NCBI GenBank assembly: GCA_035689185.1
Contig: DASSLY010000070.1
Coordinates: 1-36,282 of the forward strand
From: DASSLY01 sp035689185
GTDB lineage: Bacteria; Actinomycetota; Actinomycetes; Actinomycetales; Dermatophilaceae
Direction: 5' to 3'
DNA length: 36,282 nucleotides
Shown piece after piece: positions 17,193-25,412 of the stretch (within the stretch, counting starts at the first letter, position 1; the number at the start of each line of letters is the position of its first letter). Position numbers and translations under genes: made by a program. The notes below the pieces were generated by a model that saw only the letters and a list, made by a program, of their open reading frames with translations, did not search any database and was not told the DNA's origin.

Positions 17193-18218
17193 TCAGCGGG
17201 AGGCCAGCTCGGGCAGGACATGGGCCTCGAAGTGGCCCAGGCCGCTGGTGTCGTAGGCCGCCTCGGCAAACCCGCAGATCAGGTAGGTCATGCCCACCCG
17301 CTCCAGCGCCTTGAGCCGGGTCACGATCTGCTCGGAGGTGCCCACACCGGGTGCCGACCGCATCCCGGCCATCCGCTCCTCCACCGTGTCCGCCGGCACC
17401 CCGGCGCGCAGGTAGTGGTCCCGAAGCCACGCCAGCCGGTCGGCGACCTCGCGCTCGGACTCGCCGATGACGATGTCCATGTTCGTCGACCGGGTGATCG
17501 CCTCGTAGTTGCGCCCGGTGTCGGCGCAGTGGCCCCGCAACACCTCCGACTTGGCCGCGAACTCCGCCGGGCTGCCGTTGCCGAAGTTGGTGTAGTCCGC
17601 GTACTCGGCGGCGATCCGCAGCGTCTTGCGCTCACCGCCGCCGGCGACCCAGATCGGGATGCCGTTCAGCGTGGAACCCTCCGCGGAGGTCCCCTGCAGT
17701 GGGCGCGGCTGCACGATCGCGCCGTCTACCTGGTAGTGCTTGCCCGACAGGGTGGCGGTCCCGGTGGTCCAGGCCTGCCGGAAGATCTCCACCCCCTCGG
17801 CCAGCCGCGCCAGCCGCTCCCCCGCCGAGGGGAAGCCGTAGCCGTAGGCCAGCCACTCGTGCTCGTACCACCCGGCGCCGATCCCCATCTCCACCCGCCC
17901 CTCGGAGATGACGTCGACGGTCGCGGCGACCTTGGCCAGGTAGGCCGGGTTGCGGTAGCTCATGCAGGTGCACATCTGCCCCAGCCGGACCCGGCCGGTG
18001 GACGCCGCGAACGCCGCCATCAGCGTCCACGCCTCGTGCGTGGCCTCCTGCGAGGGGACGGGAATGGTGTGGAAGTGGTCGAACACCCAGATCGAGGTCC
18101 AGTGCTCGTTGCGGTCCGCCCGGGCCGCCAGCCCGTTCATCACCCCCCAGTGCTGTGCCGGGTCGATGCCGACCAGGTCCATCTTCCAACCCTGCGGGAT
18201 GAACAGCCCGAACCGCAC
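17193..18218 (-). CDS. F420-dependent LLM-class oxidoreductase (Rv1855c-like family)
   Basis: 341 residues from GTG, with AGGAGG 5 bases upstream. The sequence has the luciferase-like TIM-barrel pattern: MRFGLFIPQGWKMDL at the start, SIWVFDHFHT, RVRLGQMCTCMSYRNPAYLAK, and DVISEGRVEMGIGAGWYEHEW. A conserved VAGGGERKTLRIAAEYADYTNFG region follows near 210-235. These features fit the Rv1855c-type (TIGR03560) subgroup of F420-dependent enzymes. The reaction is hydride transfer between F420H2 and an unknown substrate in the cytoplasm. It is divergent from the secreted FG-GAP protein gene, with 178 bases between. Confidence 0.88.
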   Translation of the reverse strand: MRFGLFIPQGWKMDLVGIDPAQHWGVMNGLAARADRNEHWTSIWVFDHFHTIPVPSQEATHEAWTLMAAFAASTGRVRLGQMCTCMSYRNPAYLAKVAATVDVISEGRVEMGIGAGWYEHEWLAYGYGFPSAGERLARLAEGVEIFRQAWTTGTATLSGKHYQVDGAIVQPRPLQGTSAEGSTLNGIPIWVAGGGERKTLRIAAEYADYTNFGNGSPAEFAAKSEVLRGHCADTGRNYEAITRSTNMDIVIGESEREVADRLAWLRDHYLRAGVPADTVEERMAGMRSAPGVGTSEQIVTRLKALERVGMTYLICGFAEAAYDTSGLGHFEAHVLPELASR

Positions 18219-18396
18219 GCCTGCCTCCTCACGAACCTTCCGTCATGGACAAGGCACTGTATGCCGAGGGGTCGCGAACGGCGCGAGGGTAAAGGCTTGG
18301 TCTGAAACCGGGGCGGGAAGGCCGGACATCTGGCTACTATCCGGACATTGCCGCCGTGGCCGCCCGAGCCAGCGAACCGACCCCCCGAGGAAAACC
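18219..18396. promoter_or_regulatory. divergent promoter region with paired CCGGACAT repeats
   Basis: The octamer CCGGACAT occurs at 18322-18329 and again at 18341-18348, 19 bases apart, on either side of TACTAT (18335-18340), a good -10 candidate for the rightward gene. That would give a leader of about 50 bases before GTG 18397. GAGG at 18387-18390 is the likely ribosome binding site, 6 bases before the start. For the leftward gene AGGAGG is seen just before its start, but no clear -10. The repeats may bind a regulator. Confidence 0.4.
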
Positions 18397-20580
18397 GTGC
18401 CCCATCGCCGTGTCCTGTCCACCGTGCTCGCCCTGGCCGTCGGGATCCCCGCACTGGCCATGGCAGCGCCCGCGAACGCAGCCTCGGCGGGCGCCAAGCC
18501 GCTGCCCCCCGAGGTGCGGGTCGGCGCCAAGCACCTGGCGAGCGCCCGGCCGGCGGCGCGGCTGAGCGGCTCCCGGCTGACCAAGGCCCGCGCCGGGGTG
18601 AACGCGCCCATCGGCACCCGCGGCGCACCGGCGCCCCGCGCCCGGCTGGCGCTGGCCACCTGCGACAGCATCGCAGCGGGGGTCAACCAGCTGCGCGACC
18701 GGACCGTGATCTTCTGGCAACCCCAGCCGCGCACGGCCGCGGTGCAGATCTACCGCCAGCGGCGCCTCGGCGCCCTGCAGCTGATCGCCAGCCCGGCCAC
18801 GACCGCGAGCAGCTACACCGACCGCAGCACCAGCCCGGACGGCGCCGCCGCGTTCCGCATCGACGTGACGACGGACGAGGCCACCACCTCGTGCACCATC
18901 GGGCAGGACCTGACGATGAACTTCGACGGCGGCTTCGGCCTGCCCGACGTGGTCATCTCCGGGGCCGACGGCCTGGTGCAGCAGAACCAGTTCTCACTGT
19001 CCACCCCGCTGGGCAGCGGCCCCGAGGACGCCCCGGACTACTCCCCCGACGGCCGCTGGGTCGCCTACACCACGTTCGACCTGGCCAACAACTCCTCCTC
19101 GGTGCGGGTCCGCCGCGCCGACGGCCGCGCGGGCGGGGAGCGGGTCTTCACCGCCCGGGCGGACTTCCAGTGGAACCTGGCCTCGTTCTCCCAGGACGGG
19201 CGCTACCTGGCGTGGTCCGAGATCGACGCCACCGACCCGGCCAACCCGGTGGTCAGCGGCATGCTCTACGCCGACCTGTGGCGAGGCACCGCCCCGGTGT
19301 ACATCACGACCGGCGCCACGGCGTTCGATCCGGTTTGGCTTCCCGGGAACACCACCCTGGTCGCCGCGGGGGCCGGCGCCACCGACGGGCTGGTGCGCAT
19401 CAACGTCAGCACCGGCGTCAGCACCGCCGTCACCGGCACGACGTCGGCGTACTCCCCCGAGGTCACCCCCAATGGCGTGATCCTCTACTCCCAGTTCGAC
19501 GCGACCGACTCCTCCTCGACGCTGAAGCGGATCGAACCCTCCGGCGCGATCTCCCGCGTCATCGCGGGTGGCCCCGGCGAGACCTGGAGCAACGCCCGGC
19601 TGGCCAAGTCCTACCTGCCCGGCGAGCCGGACGTCGTGTTCGCCCGGCAGGACGTCGACCCGACCCCGGACCAGCCCGGCAGCGGCGACGAGACCGTGAG
19701 CTACCTGCGGATCGTGGGCGGTGTCACCGACACGACCAACATCGGGTTCAGCTCCGACGGAAGCTTCTTCAGCGGCGGCTTCGACCTGCGCCAACCGAAG
19801 ACCAAGGGGTCGGCGGATCAGAACGGCGACGGCTTCAACGACGTCGTCGCTCGCGACACCAGCGGGCAGCTGTGGCTGTACCCGAACTCCCAGAACCCGG
19901 ACGCCCCGTTCGGCGCGCGCCGCCAGATCGGCTCCGGCTGGAACATCTACAACGCCGTCGTCGCGACCGGTGACTTCAACGGTGACCAGATCGGGGACCT
20001 GGTCACCCGCGACACCGCCGGAGTGCTGTGGTTCTACTCGGGCACCCGGGCCGGCGGGGTGCTGCCGCGCCGACAGATCGGCTCCGGCTGGAACGGCTAC
20101 ACCGTCATGGCCGCCGGCGACTTCGACCAGGACACCCGTGCCGACCTGCTCGCCCGGGACGGCGCTGGCGCGCTGTGGCTCTACCCCGGCTCCGGCACCG
20201 GCGGTGCTCTCGGCTCGGCCTTCCAGACCCGCCGCCAGGTCGGCTCCGGCTGGCAGATCTTCACCAGCATCGTCGGTGTCGGCGACGCCACCTACGACAA
20301 CGTCCCCGACCTGGTCGCGCGGGACAGTGCCGGCACGCTGTACCTGTACCCCGGCAACGGCAGCGGCGGCTTCGGCGCCAGGGTCAAGGCCGGCAGCGGC
20401 TGGAACATCTTCAACGGCCTGGCCGGGCCGGAGATGTGGGCAGTCAACATGACTAGCCTGCTGGCCCGGCGCACGGACGGCGTCATGCTGGAGTACGACT
20501 TCATCGGCGACGGCTCGCTCTCGGGTGACTTCGTCTTCCAGGTGGGCTCCGGCTGGAACGGCTACCTGTTCACCTCCTGA
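18397..20580 (+). CDS. secreted beta-propeller/FG-GAP (VCBS-like) repeat protein
   Basis: 727 residues from GTG. The open frame continues upstream, but this start has GAGG 6 bases before it and leads directly into a signal peptide (1-31, ending PANA-AS). Residues 35-200 are linker plus a beta-rich domain. A TolB/WD-like propeller segment follows (about 205-470), with DYSPDGRWVAYTTFD and SFSQDGRYLAWSE repeats. Residues 478-727 hold about five FG-GAP-like repeats of about 50 residues, each with a D-x-D/N-G-D calcium-type loop and closing with GSGWN(I/G)(Y/F). The last repeats lose the calcium residues. Such proteins are exported and often wall-associated; ligand and function are unknown. There is no catalytic motif. 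Confidence 0.8.
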   Translation: MPHRRVLSTVLALAVGIPALAMAAPANAASAGAKPLPPEVRVGAKHLASARPAARLSGSRLTKARAGVNAPIGTRGAPAPRARLALATCDSIAAGVNQLRDRTVIFWQPQPRTAAVQIYRQRRLGALQLIASPATTASSYTDRSTSPDGAAAFRIDVTTDEATTSCTIGQDLTMNFDGGFGLPDVVISGADGLVQQNQFSLSTPLGSGPEDAPDYSPDGRWVAYTTFDLANNSSSVRVRRADGRAGGERVFTARADFQWNLASFSQDGRYLAWSEIDATDPANPVVSGMLYADLWRGTAPVYITTGATAFDPVWLPGNTTLVAAGAGATDGLVRINVSTGVSTAVTGTTSAYSPEVTPNGVILYSQFDATDSSSTLKRIEPSGAISRVIAGGPGETWSNARLAKSYLPGEPDVVFARQDVDPTPDQPGSGDETVSYLRIVGGVTDTTNIGFSSDGSFFSGGFDLRQPKTKGSADQNGDGFNDVVARDTSGQLWLYPNSQNPDAPFGARRQIGSGWNIYNAVVATGDFNGDQIGDLVTRDTAGVLWFYSGTRAGGVLPRRQIGSGWNGYTVMAAGDFDQDTRADLLARDGAGALWLYPGSGTGGALGSAFQTRRQVGSGWQIFTSIVGVGDATYDNVPDLVARDSAGTLYLYPGNGSGGFGARVKAGSGWNIFNGLAGPEMWAVNMTSLLARRTDGVMLEYDFIGDGSLSGDFVFQVGSGWNGYLFTS

Positions 20581-20597
20581 GCGGCCCGGCGCGCGGC

Positions 20598-20603
20598 TAG
20601 GGT
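20598..20603 (+). promoter_or_regulatory. -10 box of a leaderless promoter for UDP-glucose dehydrogenase
   Basis: TAGGGT ends 7 bases before ATG 20611, with no Shine-Dalgarno between, in the 30-base gap after the FG-GAP gene. Confidence 0.5.
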
Positions 20604-20610
20604 CGAGCGC

Positions 20611-21954
20611 ATGTCCGAAGCGATCGGCGTCATCGGCACCGGCTACCTCGGGGTGGTCCACGCGGCCTGCATGGCCGACCTGGGTCACGAGGTGGTGGGA
20701 CTGGACACCGACGAGCACAAGGTCGCTCTCCTGCAGTCCGGCAAGGCGCCGTTGTTCGAACCCGGCCTGAACGAGCTGTTGGAACGCACCCTGGCGGCCG
20801 GCCGGCTGCGGTTCACCAGCGACTATGCCGACCTGGCCGACCGGGCGGTGCTGTTCGTCTGCGTCGGCACGCCGCAGCGCAAGGGCGAGAACGCCGCGGA
20901 CACGACCCACGTCTTCGCGGCCGCCCGCAGCGTGGCCGAGCAGCTGCGCGGCCACGCCGGCCGGGTTGCCGACACCCTGGTGGTGGGCAAGTCCACCGTC
21001 CCCGTCGGCACCGCGGAACGGCTCCAGCAGGAGATGTCCAGCGTCGCCGGCAGCCAGGTGCGGCTGGCCTGGAACCCGGAGTTCCTGCGCGAGGGCTTCG
21101 CGATCCGGGACACCATCAGCCCGGATCGGTTCGTCTACGGCGTGGGCGGTTCGCGCGCCGCGCAGGACGCCGCGCTGCTGGACCAGGTGTATGCCGTGCC
21201 GCTGGCCGCGGGCACGCCACGCCTGGTCACCGACTACGCCACCGCGGAGCTGGTCAAGGTCGCCGCCAACGCCTTCCTGGCCACCAAGATCAGCTTCATC
21301 AACGCGATGGCGGAGGTCTGCGAAGCCACCGGCGCCGACGTGGCACAGCTCGCTGACGCGCTCGGCCAGGACCCGCGGATCGGCCGGAGGTTTCTCAACG
21401 CCGGGCTGGGCTTCGGCGGCGGCTGCCTGCCGAAGGACATCCGCGCCTTCATGGCCAGGGCGGGTGAGCTGGGCGCCGACCAGGCGCTCACCTTCCTGCG
21501 CGAGGTGGACGCCATCAACCTGCGCCGCCGGTCCCGGATGGTCGACCTGGCCCGCGAGCAGTGCGAGGGCAGCCTCATCGGTCAGCGGGTCGCGGTGCTG
21601 GGCGCTGCCTTCAAGCCGAACAGCGACGACATCCGCGACTCCCCCGCCCTCGAAGTCGCCCGGGCGACACGGCAGGCCGGTGCGCACGTGATCGTGCACG
21701 ACCCGAAGGCGATGGAGGTGGCGCGTCGGGTCTACCGCGACCTGACCTACGCCGACACGGTCGAGCAGGCCTGCGCGGGCGCCGACGTCGTGCTGCATCT
21801 CACCGAGTGGCAGGAGTACCGCGACCTGGACCCCGTCGCGCTCAAGGCCGTGGTGGCCCGGCCGGTGGTCATCGACGGCCGCAACGCCCTGGACCCGGGG
21901 CGGTGGCGGGCCGCGGGCTGGACCTACCGGGCGCTGGGACGGCCCGGCGCATGA
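20611..21954 (+). CDS. ugd: UDP-glucose 6-dehydrogenase
   Basis: 447 residues. The N-terminal Rossmann fold has GTGYLGVVHAACMADLGHEV and LDTD. The VGTPQ motif at 85-89 and STVPVGT at 128-134 are family marks. The central helix shows ELVKVAANAFLATKISFINAM with K216 and N220, and the catalytic Cys is C272 in GFGGGCLPKD. The C-terminal UDP-binding domain has LGAAFKPNSDDIRDSPALEV. It oxidises UDP-glucose twice with NAD+ to UDP-glucuronate, a precursor for surface glycans. A GDP-mannose dehydrogenase specificity cannot be fully excluded. The ATG of the next gene overlaps its TGA (ATGA), and its own promoter appears leaderless. Confidence 0.9.
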   Translation: MSEAIGVIGTGYLGVVHAACMADLGHEVVGLDTDEHKVALLQSGKAPLFEPGLNELLERTLAAGRLRFTSDYADLADRAVLFVCVGTPQRKGENAADTTHVFAAARSVAEQLRGHAGRVADTLVVGKSTVPVGTAERLQQEMSSVAGSQVRLAWNPEFLREGFAIRDTISPDRFVYGVGGSRAAQDAALLDQVYAVPLAAGTPRLVTDYATAELVKVAANAFLATKISFINAMAEVCEATGADVAQLADALGQDPRIGRRFLNAGLGFGGGCLPKDIRAFMARAGELGADQALTFLREVDAINLRRRSRMVDLAREQCEGSLIGQRVAVLGAAFKPNSDDIRDSPALEVARATRQAGAHVIVHDPKAMEVARRVYRDLTYADTVEQACAGADVVLHLTEWQEYRDLDPVALKAVVARPVVIDGRNALDPGRWRAAGWTYRALGRPGA

Positions 21955-22379
21955 CGCACACCAACGATCCGAGGGTCATCCGTCGGCTGCTGACCACGCC
22001 GGCGACCTGGGCCGTGGTCGGCCTGTCCACCGACCGCGCCCGCGCGGCATACGGCGTCGCGGAGTGGATGCGGACCACCCTGGGCCACCGGACCATCCCC
22101 ATCCACCCGCGAGCCGAGCAGGTGGCCGGCGAGCCGGGCTACCGCCGCCTGGCCGAGGTCCCCGACGGCACCGTCGTGGCCGTGGTCGACTGCTTCGTGA
22201 ACTCGGCGCACGTCGGCGCCGTCGTCGACGACGCCATCGCCGAGCGCGAGCGGCTGCGGATCGACGCGGTCTGGCTGCAGCTCGGCGTCGTCGACCAGGC
22301 CGCGGCGGCGCGGGCCGCCGACGCCGGCCTCCAGGTCGTCATGAACACCTGCCCCAAGATCGAGTACCCGCGCGCGTAG
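21951..22379 (+). CDS. CoA-binding domain protein
   Basis: 142 residues, a single Rossmann-like CoA_binding domain: TTPATWAVVGLSTDRARAAYGVAEWM at the start, TIPIHPRAEQVAGEPGYRRLAEVP, then DCFVNSAHVGAVVDDAI, AVWLQLGV and a final VVMNTCPKIEYPR. The conserved Cys-Pro-Lys near the C-terminus is typical of the stand-alone YccU-type family, whose cellular role is not settled. It starts by ATGA overlap with ugd and is therefore translationally coupled to it. It converges on purE, with 9 bases between stops. Confidence 0.85.
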   Translation: MTHTNDPRVIRRLLTTPATWAVVGLSTDRARAAYGVAEWMRTTLGHRTIPIHPRAEQVAGEPGYRRLAEVPDGTVVAVVDCFVNSAHVGAVVDDAIAERERLRIDAVWLQLGVVDQAAAARAADAGLQVVMNTCPKIEYPRA

Positions 22380-22388
22380 CCGACACCT

Positions 22389-22913
22389 TCAGCCGGCGCC
22401 GAACCCGGTGGGCTGGGAGCGCCGGGCCCGCAGCCGCTCCCCCTTGGCGACCGCCTGGTCGCGCAGCGACAGCTGAAAGGCGGCCATCCGTTGCTGCAGC
22501 GCGGCATCCGAGCTGGCCAGGATGCGCACGGCGAGCAGCCCGGCGTTGCGAGCCCCGCCGATGGACACCGTCGCCACCGGCACGCCCGCCGGCATCTGCA
22601 CGATCGACAGCAGCGAGTCCTGCCCGTCCAGGTGTCGCAGCGGCACCGGCACCCCGATGACCGGCAACGGCGTGACCGCGGCCAGCATCCCGGGCAGGTG
22701 GGCGGCCCCGCCGGCCCCGGCGACGATGACGCGCAGCCCCCGGGACGCGGCCGACTCGCCGTAGGCGAGCATCTCCCGGGGCATCCGGTGGGCGGAGACC
22801 ACGTCGGCCTCGTACGGCACGTCGAACTCCTCCAGCGCCAGCGCCGCCTGCTCCATCACCGGCCAGTCGCTGTCGCTGCCCATCACCAGCCCCACCACCG
22901 GCTGCACGGTCAC
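22389..22913 (-). CDS. purE: N5-carboxyaminoimidazole ribonucleotide mutase
   Basis: 174 residues. I start at GTG 22913, which overlaps the purK stop as GTGA, rather than further upstream inside purK. The N-terminal GLVMGSDSDWPVM binds substrate phosphate, SAHRMP supplies the catalytic His, and GAGGAAHLPGMLAA and GVPV complete the class I PurE pattern. It converts N5-CAIR made by PurK to CAIR in purine synthesis. The last 20 residues are a basic tail. It is the second gene of a purK-purE operon. Confidence 0.95.
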   Translation of the reverse strand: MTVQPVVGLVMGSDSDWPVMEQAALALEEFDVPYEADVVSAHRMPREMLAYGESAASRGLRVIVAGAGGAAHLPGMLAAVTPLPVIGVPVPLRHLDGQDSLLSIVQMPAGVPVATVSIGGARNAGLLAVRILASSDAALQQRMAAFQLSLRDQAVAKGERLRARRSQPTGFGAG

Positions 22914-24154
22914 TGGGTCACCACTCCTCGCAGGTAGTCGCACGCGTGCTCCGCGCGGGCGCGGAGGTCGGCCAGATCCTCGCCGCAGACGTTGACGTGG
23001 CCGATCTTGCGCCCCGCGCGCACGTCCTTTCCGTACAGGTGCAACCGCAGGCCGGGGTCGCGCGCCAGCAGGTGCCGGTAGGCCGGGTACAGCTGGGGGT
23101 GCTCCCCGCCCAAGACGTTGCCCATGACGGTCCAGGACGACCGCGGCGAGGGATCGCCCAGCGGAAGGTCGAGCACCGCCCGCAGGTGCTGCTCGAACTG
23201 GCTGGTCACCGCGCCGTCGATGGTCCAGTGGCCGCTGTTGTGCGGCCGCATCGCCAGCTCGTTGATCAAGAAGCCCGGGTCGTCGGCCCTCGGCCCCAGG
23301 TCGAAGGCCTCGACCGCCATCACCCCGGTCACGCCGAGCTCGCCGGCGATCCGCAGTGCCGTCGCAACCATGCGCGCGGAGCGCTCCGGGCCCAGGTCCG
23401 GTGCGGGCGCGAGCACCTCGGTGCAGATGCCGTCGCTCTGCACCGTCTCGACCACCTGCCAGGCCACGGCCTGGCCGGACGGGCTGCGCGCCACCAGCAC
23501 CGCGAGTTCGCGGACGAAGTCGACCCGCTCCTCCACCAGCACCCCCACCGCATTGTCAGAACCTGGTCGGCCTGGAGCGCCACCACGTTCTGACAACTCC
23601 GGGGAGGGGGAGGGAGCGAACCAGCCGGCTGTCGACTGCTCGGCCTCCTGCGCCGAGGCCAGCACCCGCACCCCCTTGCCGTCGTAGCCGCCGCGCGCCT
23701 TCTTGGCCACCACCGGCCACCCCACCCGCTCGGCGAACGCGACGACCTCGACCGGCGAGGTCGCCAGCGTCCAGCGCGGGCACGGCACCCCCAGGGCGGT
23801 CAGCCGCTGCCGCATGGCCAGCTTGTCCTGAGCGAACAGCAGCGCCTGCGGCGAGGGGTGCAGCACCGCCCCGTCGGCCACCAGCGCGGCGAGGACCGGC
23901 CCGGGGACGTGCTCGTGGTCGAAGGTGACCACGTCGCAGTCGCGGGCGAAGCGGCATACCGTCTCGACGTCGGTGTGGGAGCCGACCGGCGCGGACGGGA
24001 CCACCAGGGCCGCGGCGGCTGTCGGGGACTCCGCCAGCACCGACAGTGTGACGGCCAAGCCGACCGCCGGCGGCTGGCACATCCGGGCCAGTTGGCCGCC
24101 GCCGATGATCCCCACGACCGGGAACCCCCCGGGAGCGCGGCGCGGCGGGGTCAC
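22910..24154 (-). CDS. purK: N5-carboxyaminoimidazole ribonucleotide synthase with in-frame palindromic insert
   Basis: 414 residues from GTG 24154, against about 380 for typical PurK. The N-terminal GIIGGGQLARM, the ATP-grasp segments with VVAKKARGGYDGKGV and ERELAVLVARSPSGQ-like VRELAVLVARSPSGQ, and NELAMRPHNSGHWTIDGA are all canonical. It carboxylates AIR with ATP and bicarbonate. Between the segments around 172-205 there is an extra stretch, part of which (187-201) is encoded by a 44-bp palindrome at 23553-23596. It replaces the short loop that normally precedes VLVEERVDF. All catalytic motifs remain, so the enzyme is probably active. The start is set by the conserved fold and a -10 box in the palindrome at 24161-24176. 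Confidence 0.93.
   Translation of the reverse strand: MTPPRRAPGGFPVVGIIGGGQLARMCQPPAVGLAVTLSVLAESPTAAAALVVPSAPVGSHTDVETVCRFARDCDVVTFDHEHVPGPVLAALVADGAVLHPSPQALLFAQDKLAMRQRLTALGVPCPRWTLATSPVEVVAFAERVGWPVVAKKARGGYDGKGVRVLASAQEAEQSTAGWFAPSPSPELSERGGAPGRPGSDNAVGVLVEERVDFVRELAVLVARSPSGQAVAWQVVETVQSDGICTEVLAPAPDLGPERSARMVATALRIAGELGVTGVMAVEAFDLGPRADDPGFLINELAMRPHNSGHWTIDGAVTSQFEQHLRAVLDLPLGDPSPRSSWTVMGNVLGGEHPQLYPAYRHLLARDPGLRLHLYGKDVRAGRKIGHVNVCGEDLADLRARAEHACDYLRGVVTQ
23553..23596 (-). repeat. palindromic element inside purK coding sequence
   Basis: The arms TTGTCAGAACCTGGT (23553-23567) and ACCACGTTCTGACAA (23582-23596) are inverted repeats matching at 14 of 15 positions, separated by 14 bases. 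It is read in frame within purK and encodes L187 to about N201, rich in Gly, Pro, Arg and Ser. Such perfect dyads are not expected in coding sequence, and the residues fall where PurK proteins normally have a short loop. It looks like a dispersed palindromic repeat that entered the gene. Confidence 0.7.
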
Positions 24155-24160
24155 GAAGGT

Positions 24161-24176
24161 GGAGCCTATAGGCTCC
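24161..24176. promoter_or_regulatory. 16-bp palindrome with back-to-back -10 boxes for purK and gtrA-like gene
   Basis: GGAGCCTATAGGCTCC is a perfect palindrome. Reading outward from its axis each strand has TAGGCT. On plus it occupies 24169-24174, 6 bases before ATG 24181; on minus 24168-24163, 8 bases before GTG 24154. Both fit leaderless promoters, and neither gene has a clear Shine-Dalgarno. A repressor site overlapping both is also possible. Confidence 0.6.
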
Positions 24177-24180
24177 CCTG

Positions 24181-24705
24181 ATGCCGGTGTCCCTGCCCTC
24201 TGCCCCCACCGAGCGGCCCACACTGCGAGACCGGCTGTATGGCGCGCTGGACGTCCTGGTCCGCGAGATGCTGAAGTTCGGGGTCGTCGGCGCGGTCGCG
24301 TTCGTCGTGGACATCGGCCTGTTCAACCTGCTGCGCTTCGCCGGGGGCGAGGGGCCGATGTACGACAAGCCGATCCGCGCCAAGATCGTCTCGGTCGCGG
24401 TGGCGACCCTGACCGCGTGGCTGGGTAACCGGTACTGGACCTTCCGGCACCGGCGCCGCGCCGCCGCGCACCACGAACTGCTGCTGTTCGTGGTGTTCAA
24501 CGTCGCCGGAATGGCTATCGCGCTGGTCTGCCTGGCCACCTCGCACTATCTGCTGAACCTGCGCTCGCCGCTGGCGGACAATGTCAGCGCCAACGGGGTC
24601 GGGCTCGTCCTGGGCACGCTGTTCCGCTTCTGGGCCTACCGCACCTTCGTGTTCAAGGGTGACGCGCTCGCCGGGGACAACCAGCTGTCGGACGACCACG
24701 CCTGA
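24181..24705 (+). CDS. GtrA-family membrane protein
   Basis: 174 residues with four predicted membrane helices, the first being MLKFGVVGAVAFVVDIGLFN, a classic GtrA start. The second (SVAVATLTAWLGNRYWTF) has the family's conserved aromatic-Arg-Tyr-Trp-Thr-Phe run. The others lie near 100-120 and 138-160, ending FRFWAYRTFVFK. GtrA proteins are thought to help move polyprenyl-linked sugars or serve cell-wall glycan assembly. It is transcribed alone, divergent from purK, from a -10 box shared in a palindrome, and its ATG is probably the transcript start. Confidence 0.85.
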   Translation: MPVSLPSAPTERPTLRDRLYGALDVLVREMLKFGVVGAVAFVVDIGLFNLLRFAGGEGPMYDKPIRAKIVSVAVATLTAWLGNRYWTFRHRRRAAAHHELLLFVVFNVAGMAIALVCLATSHYLLNLRSPLADNVSANGVGLVLGTLFRFWAYRTFVFKGDALAGDNQLSDDHA

Positions 24706-24753
24706 CCGCCCCGTCCGCGCCCACGGGAGCGTCAGGGTGGCAGGCAACGACCC

Positions 24754-25200
24754 TCATGGCGTGCCGGGCCGTTGCTCCAGGAGCCGCTTGAGCCCTCTCC
24801 AGATGGCTCGCTCCTCGCGCCGCCCGATGAGCGCGACCAAGGGTCCGGCGAACCGGGCGGGACCTGAGACGGATACCTCCCAGTCCCAGCTGAACCGGGT
24901 GCCGCCTGGGATGGGCTCGCACCGCACCTGGCCCGTCGCCACAGCACCTTTCATGACGCTTCGCGTGGCGAACACGCGCGGCCGGTCGAACCCTGTGCAC
25001 TCGATGACCACCTCCACCGGCTTGCCCCGGGTCAGGACGGTCGCGCGGAACTGCGTCCCGACCCCGACCGGACCGGCCGTGAGCTTCGTCGACTGGGTCA
25101 TCTTCGGGTTGTAGCGGACCTCGTTGCGCTGGTCCGCGACGACGTCGAACACCTCCTCGACCGGTCGAGCGATGTCGATGCTGCCAGCAACTCGCGCCAT
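24754..25200 (-). CDS. SRPBCC-superfamily (polyketide cyclase/START-like) protein
   Basis: 148 residues. The pattern GSIDIARPVEEVFDVVADQRNEVRYNP at the N-terminus, a hydrophobic-pocket sheet region (FSWDWEVSVSG) and a C-terminal amphipathic helix ending LKRLLEQRP fit the SRPBCC fold, which binds hydrophobic ligands. No catalytic residues can be named. The region upstream (25201-25412, 212 bases) holds AAGGAGG at 25314-25320, but this lies more than 100 bases from this start; no good ribosome binding site is seen at ATG 25200. A gene of unknown ligand, transcribed alone. Confidence 0.75.
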   Translation of the reverse strand: MARVAGSIDIARPVEEVFDVVADQRNEVRYNPKMTQSTKLTAGPVGVGTQFRATVLTRGKPVEVVIECTGFDRPRVFATRSVMKGAVATGQVRCEPIPGGTRFSWDWEVSVSGPARFAGPLVALIGRREERAIWRGLKRLLEQRPGTP

Positions 25201-25412
25201 CGGTCACACCGCCGGGACGAGAGGGGCACGTCCGGAGATGCTGGCGGAGGCGGTCGCGTCCCCGGCCCGACAGGTCCTGCCAGCCACACCGCGCCGCATC
25301 GGCCGCGCACACCCCTCCTTGACAGCTCACCTGCCCACCAGCATGCACCAAGGCGCGGCGCGACGGTCGCGCGAGACCGGCTTCGCGGCGGGATGATCCG
25401 GGCTTCGGCCCG

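Noticed and set aside
18994..21798. Long open frame of 934 residues on minus
   Set aside because: It is antisense to the FG-GAP and ugd genes, has a low-complexity His/Gly/Arg/Ala composition and no motif; typical of opposite-strand frames in GC-rich DNA.
25204..25299. 31-residue leader peptide ending 3 bases before the SRPBCC start
   Set aside because: The nearby AAGGAGG is 14 bases from its ATG, too far, and the peptide has no recognisable feature.
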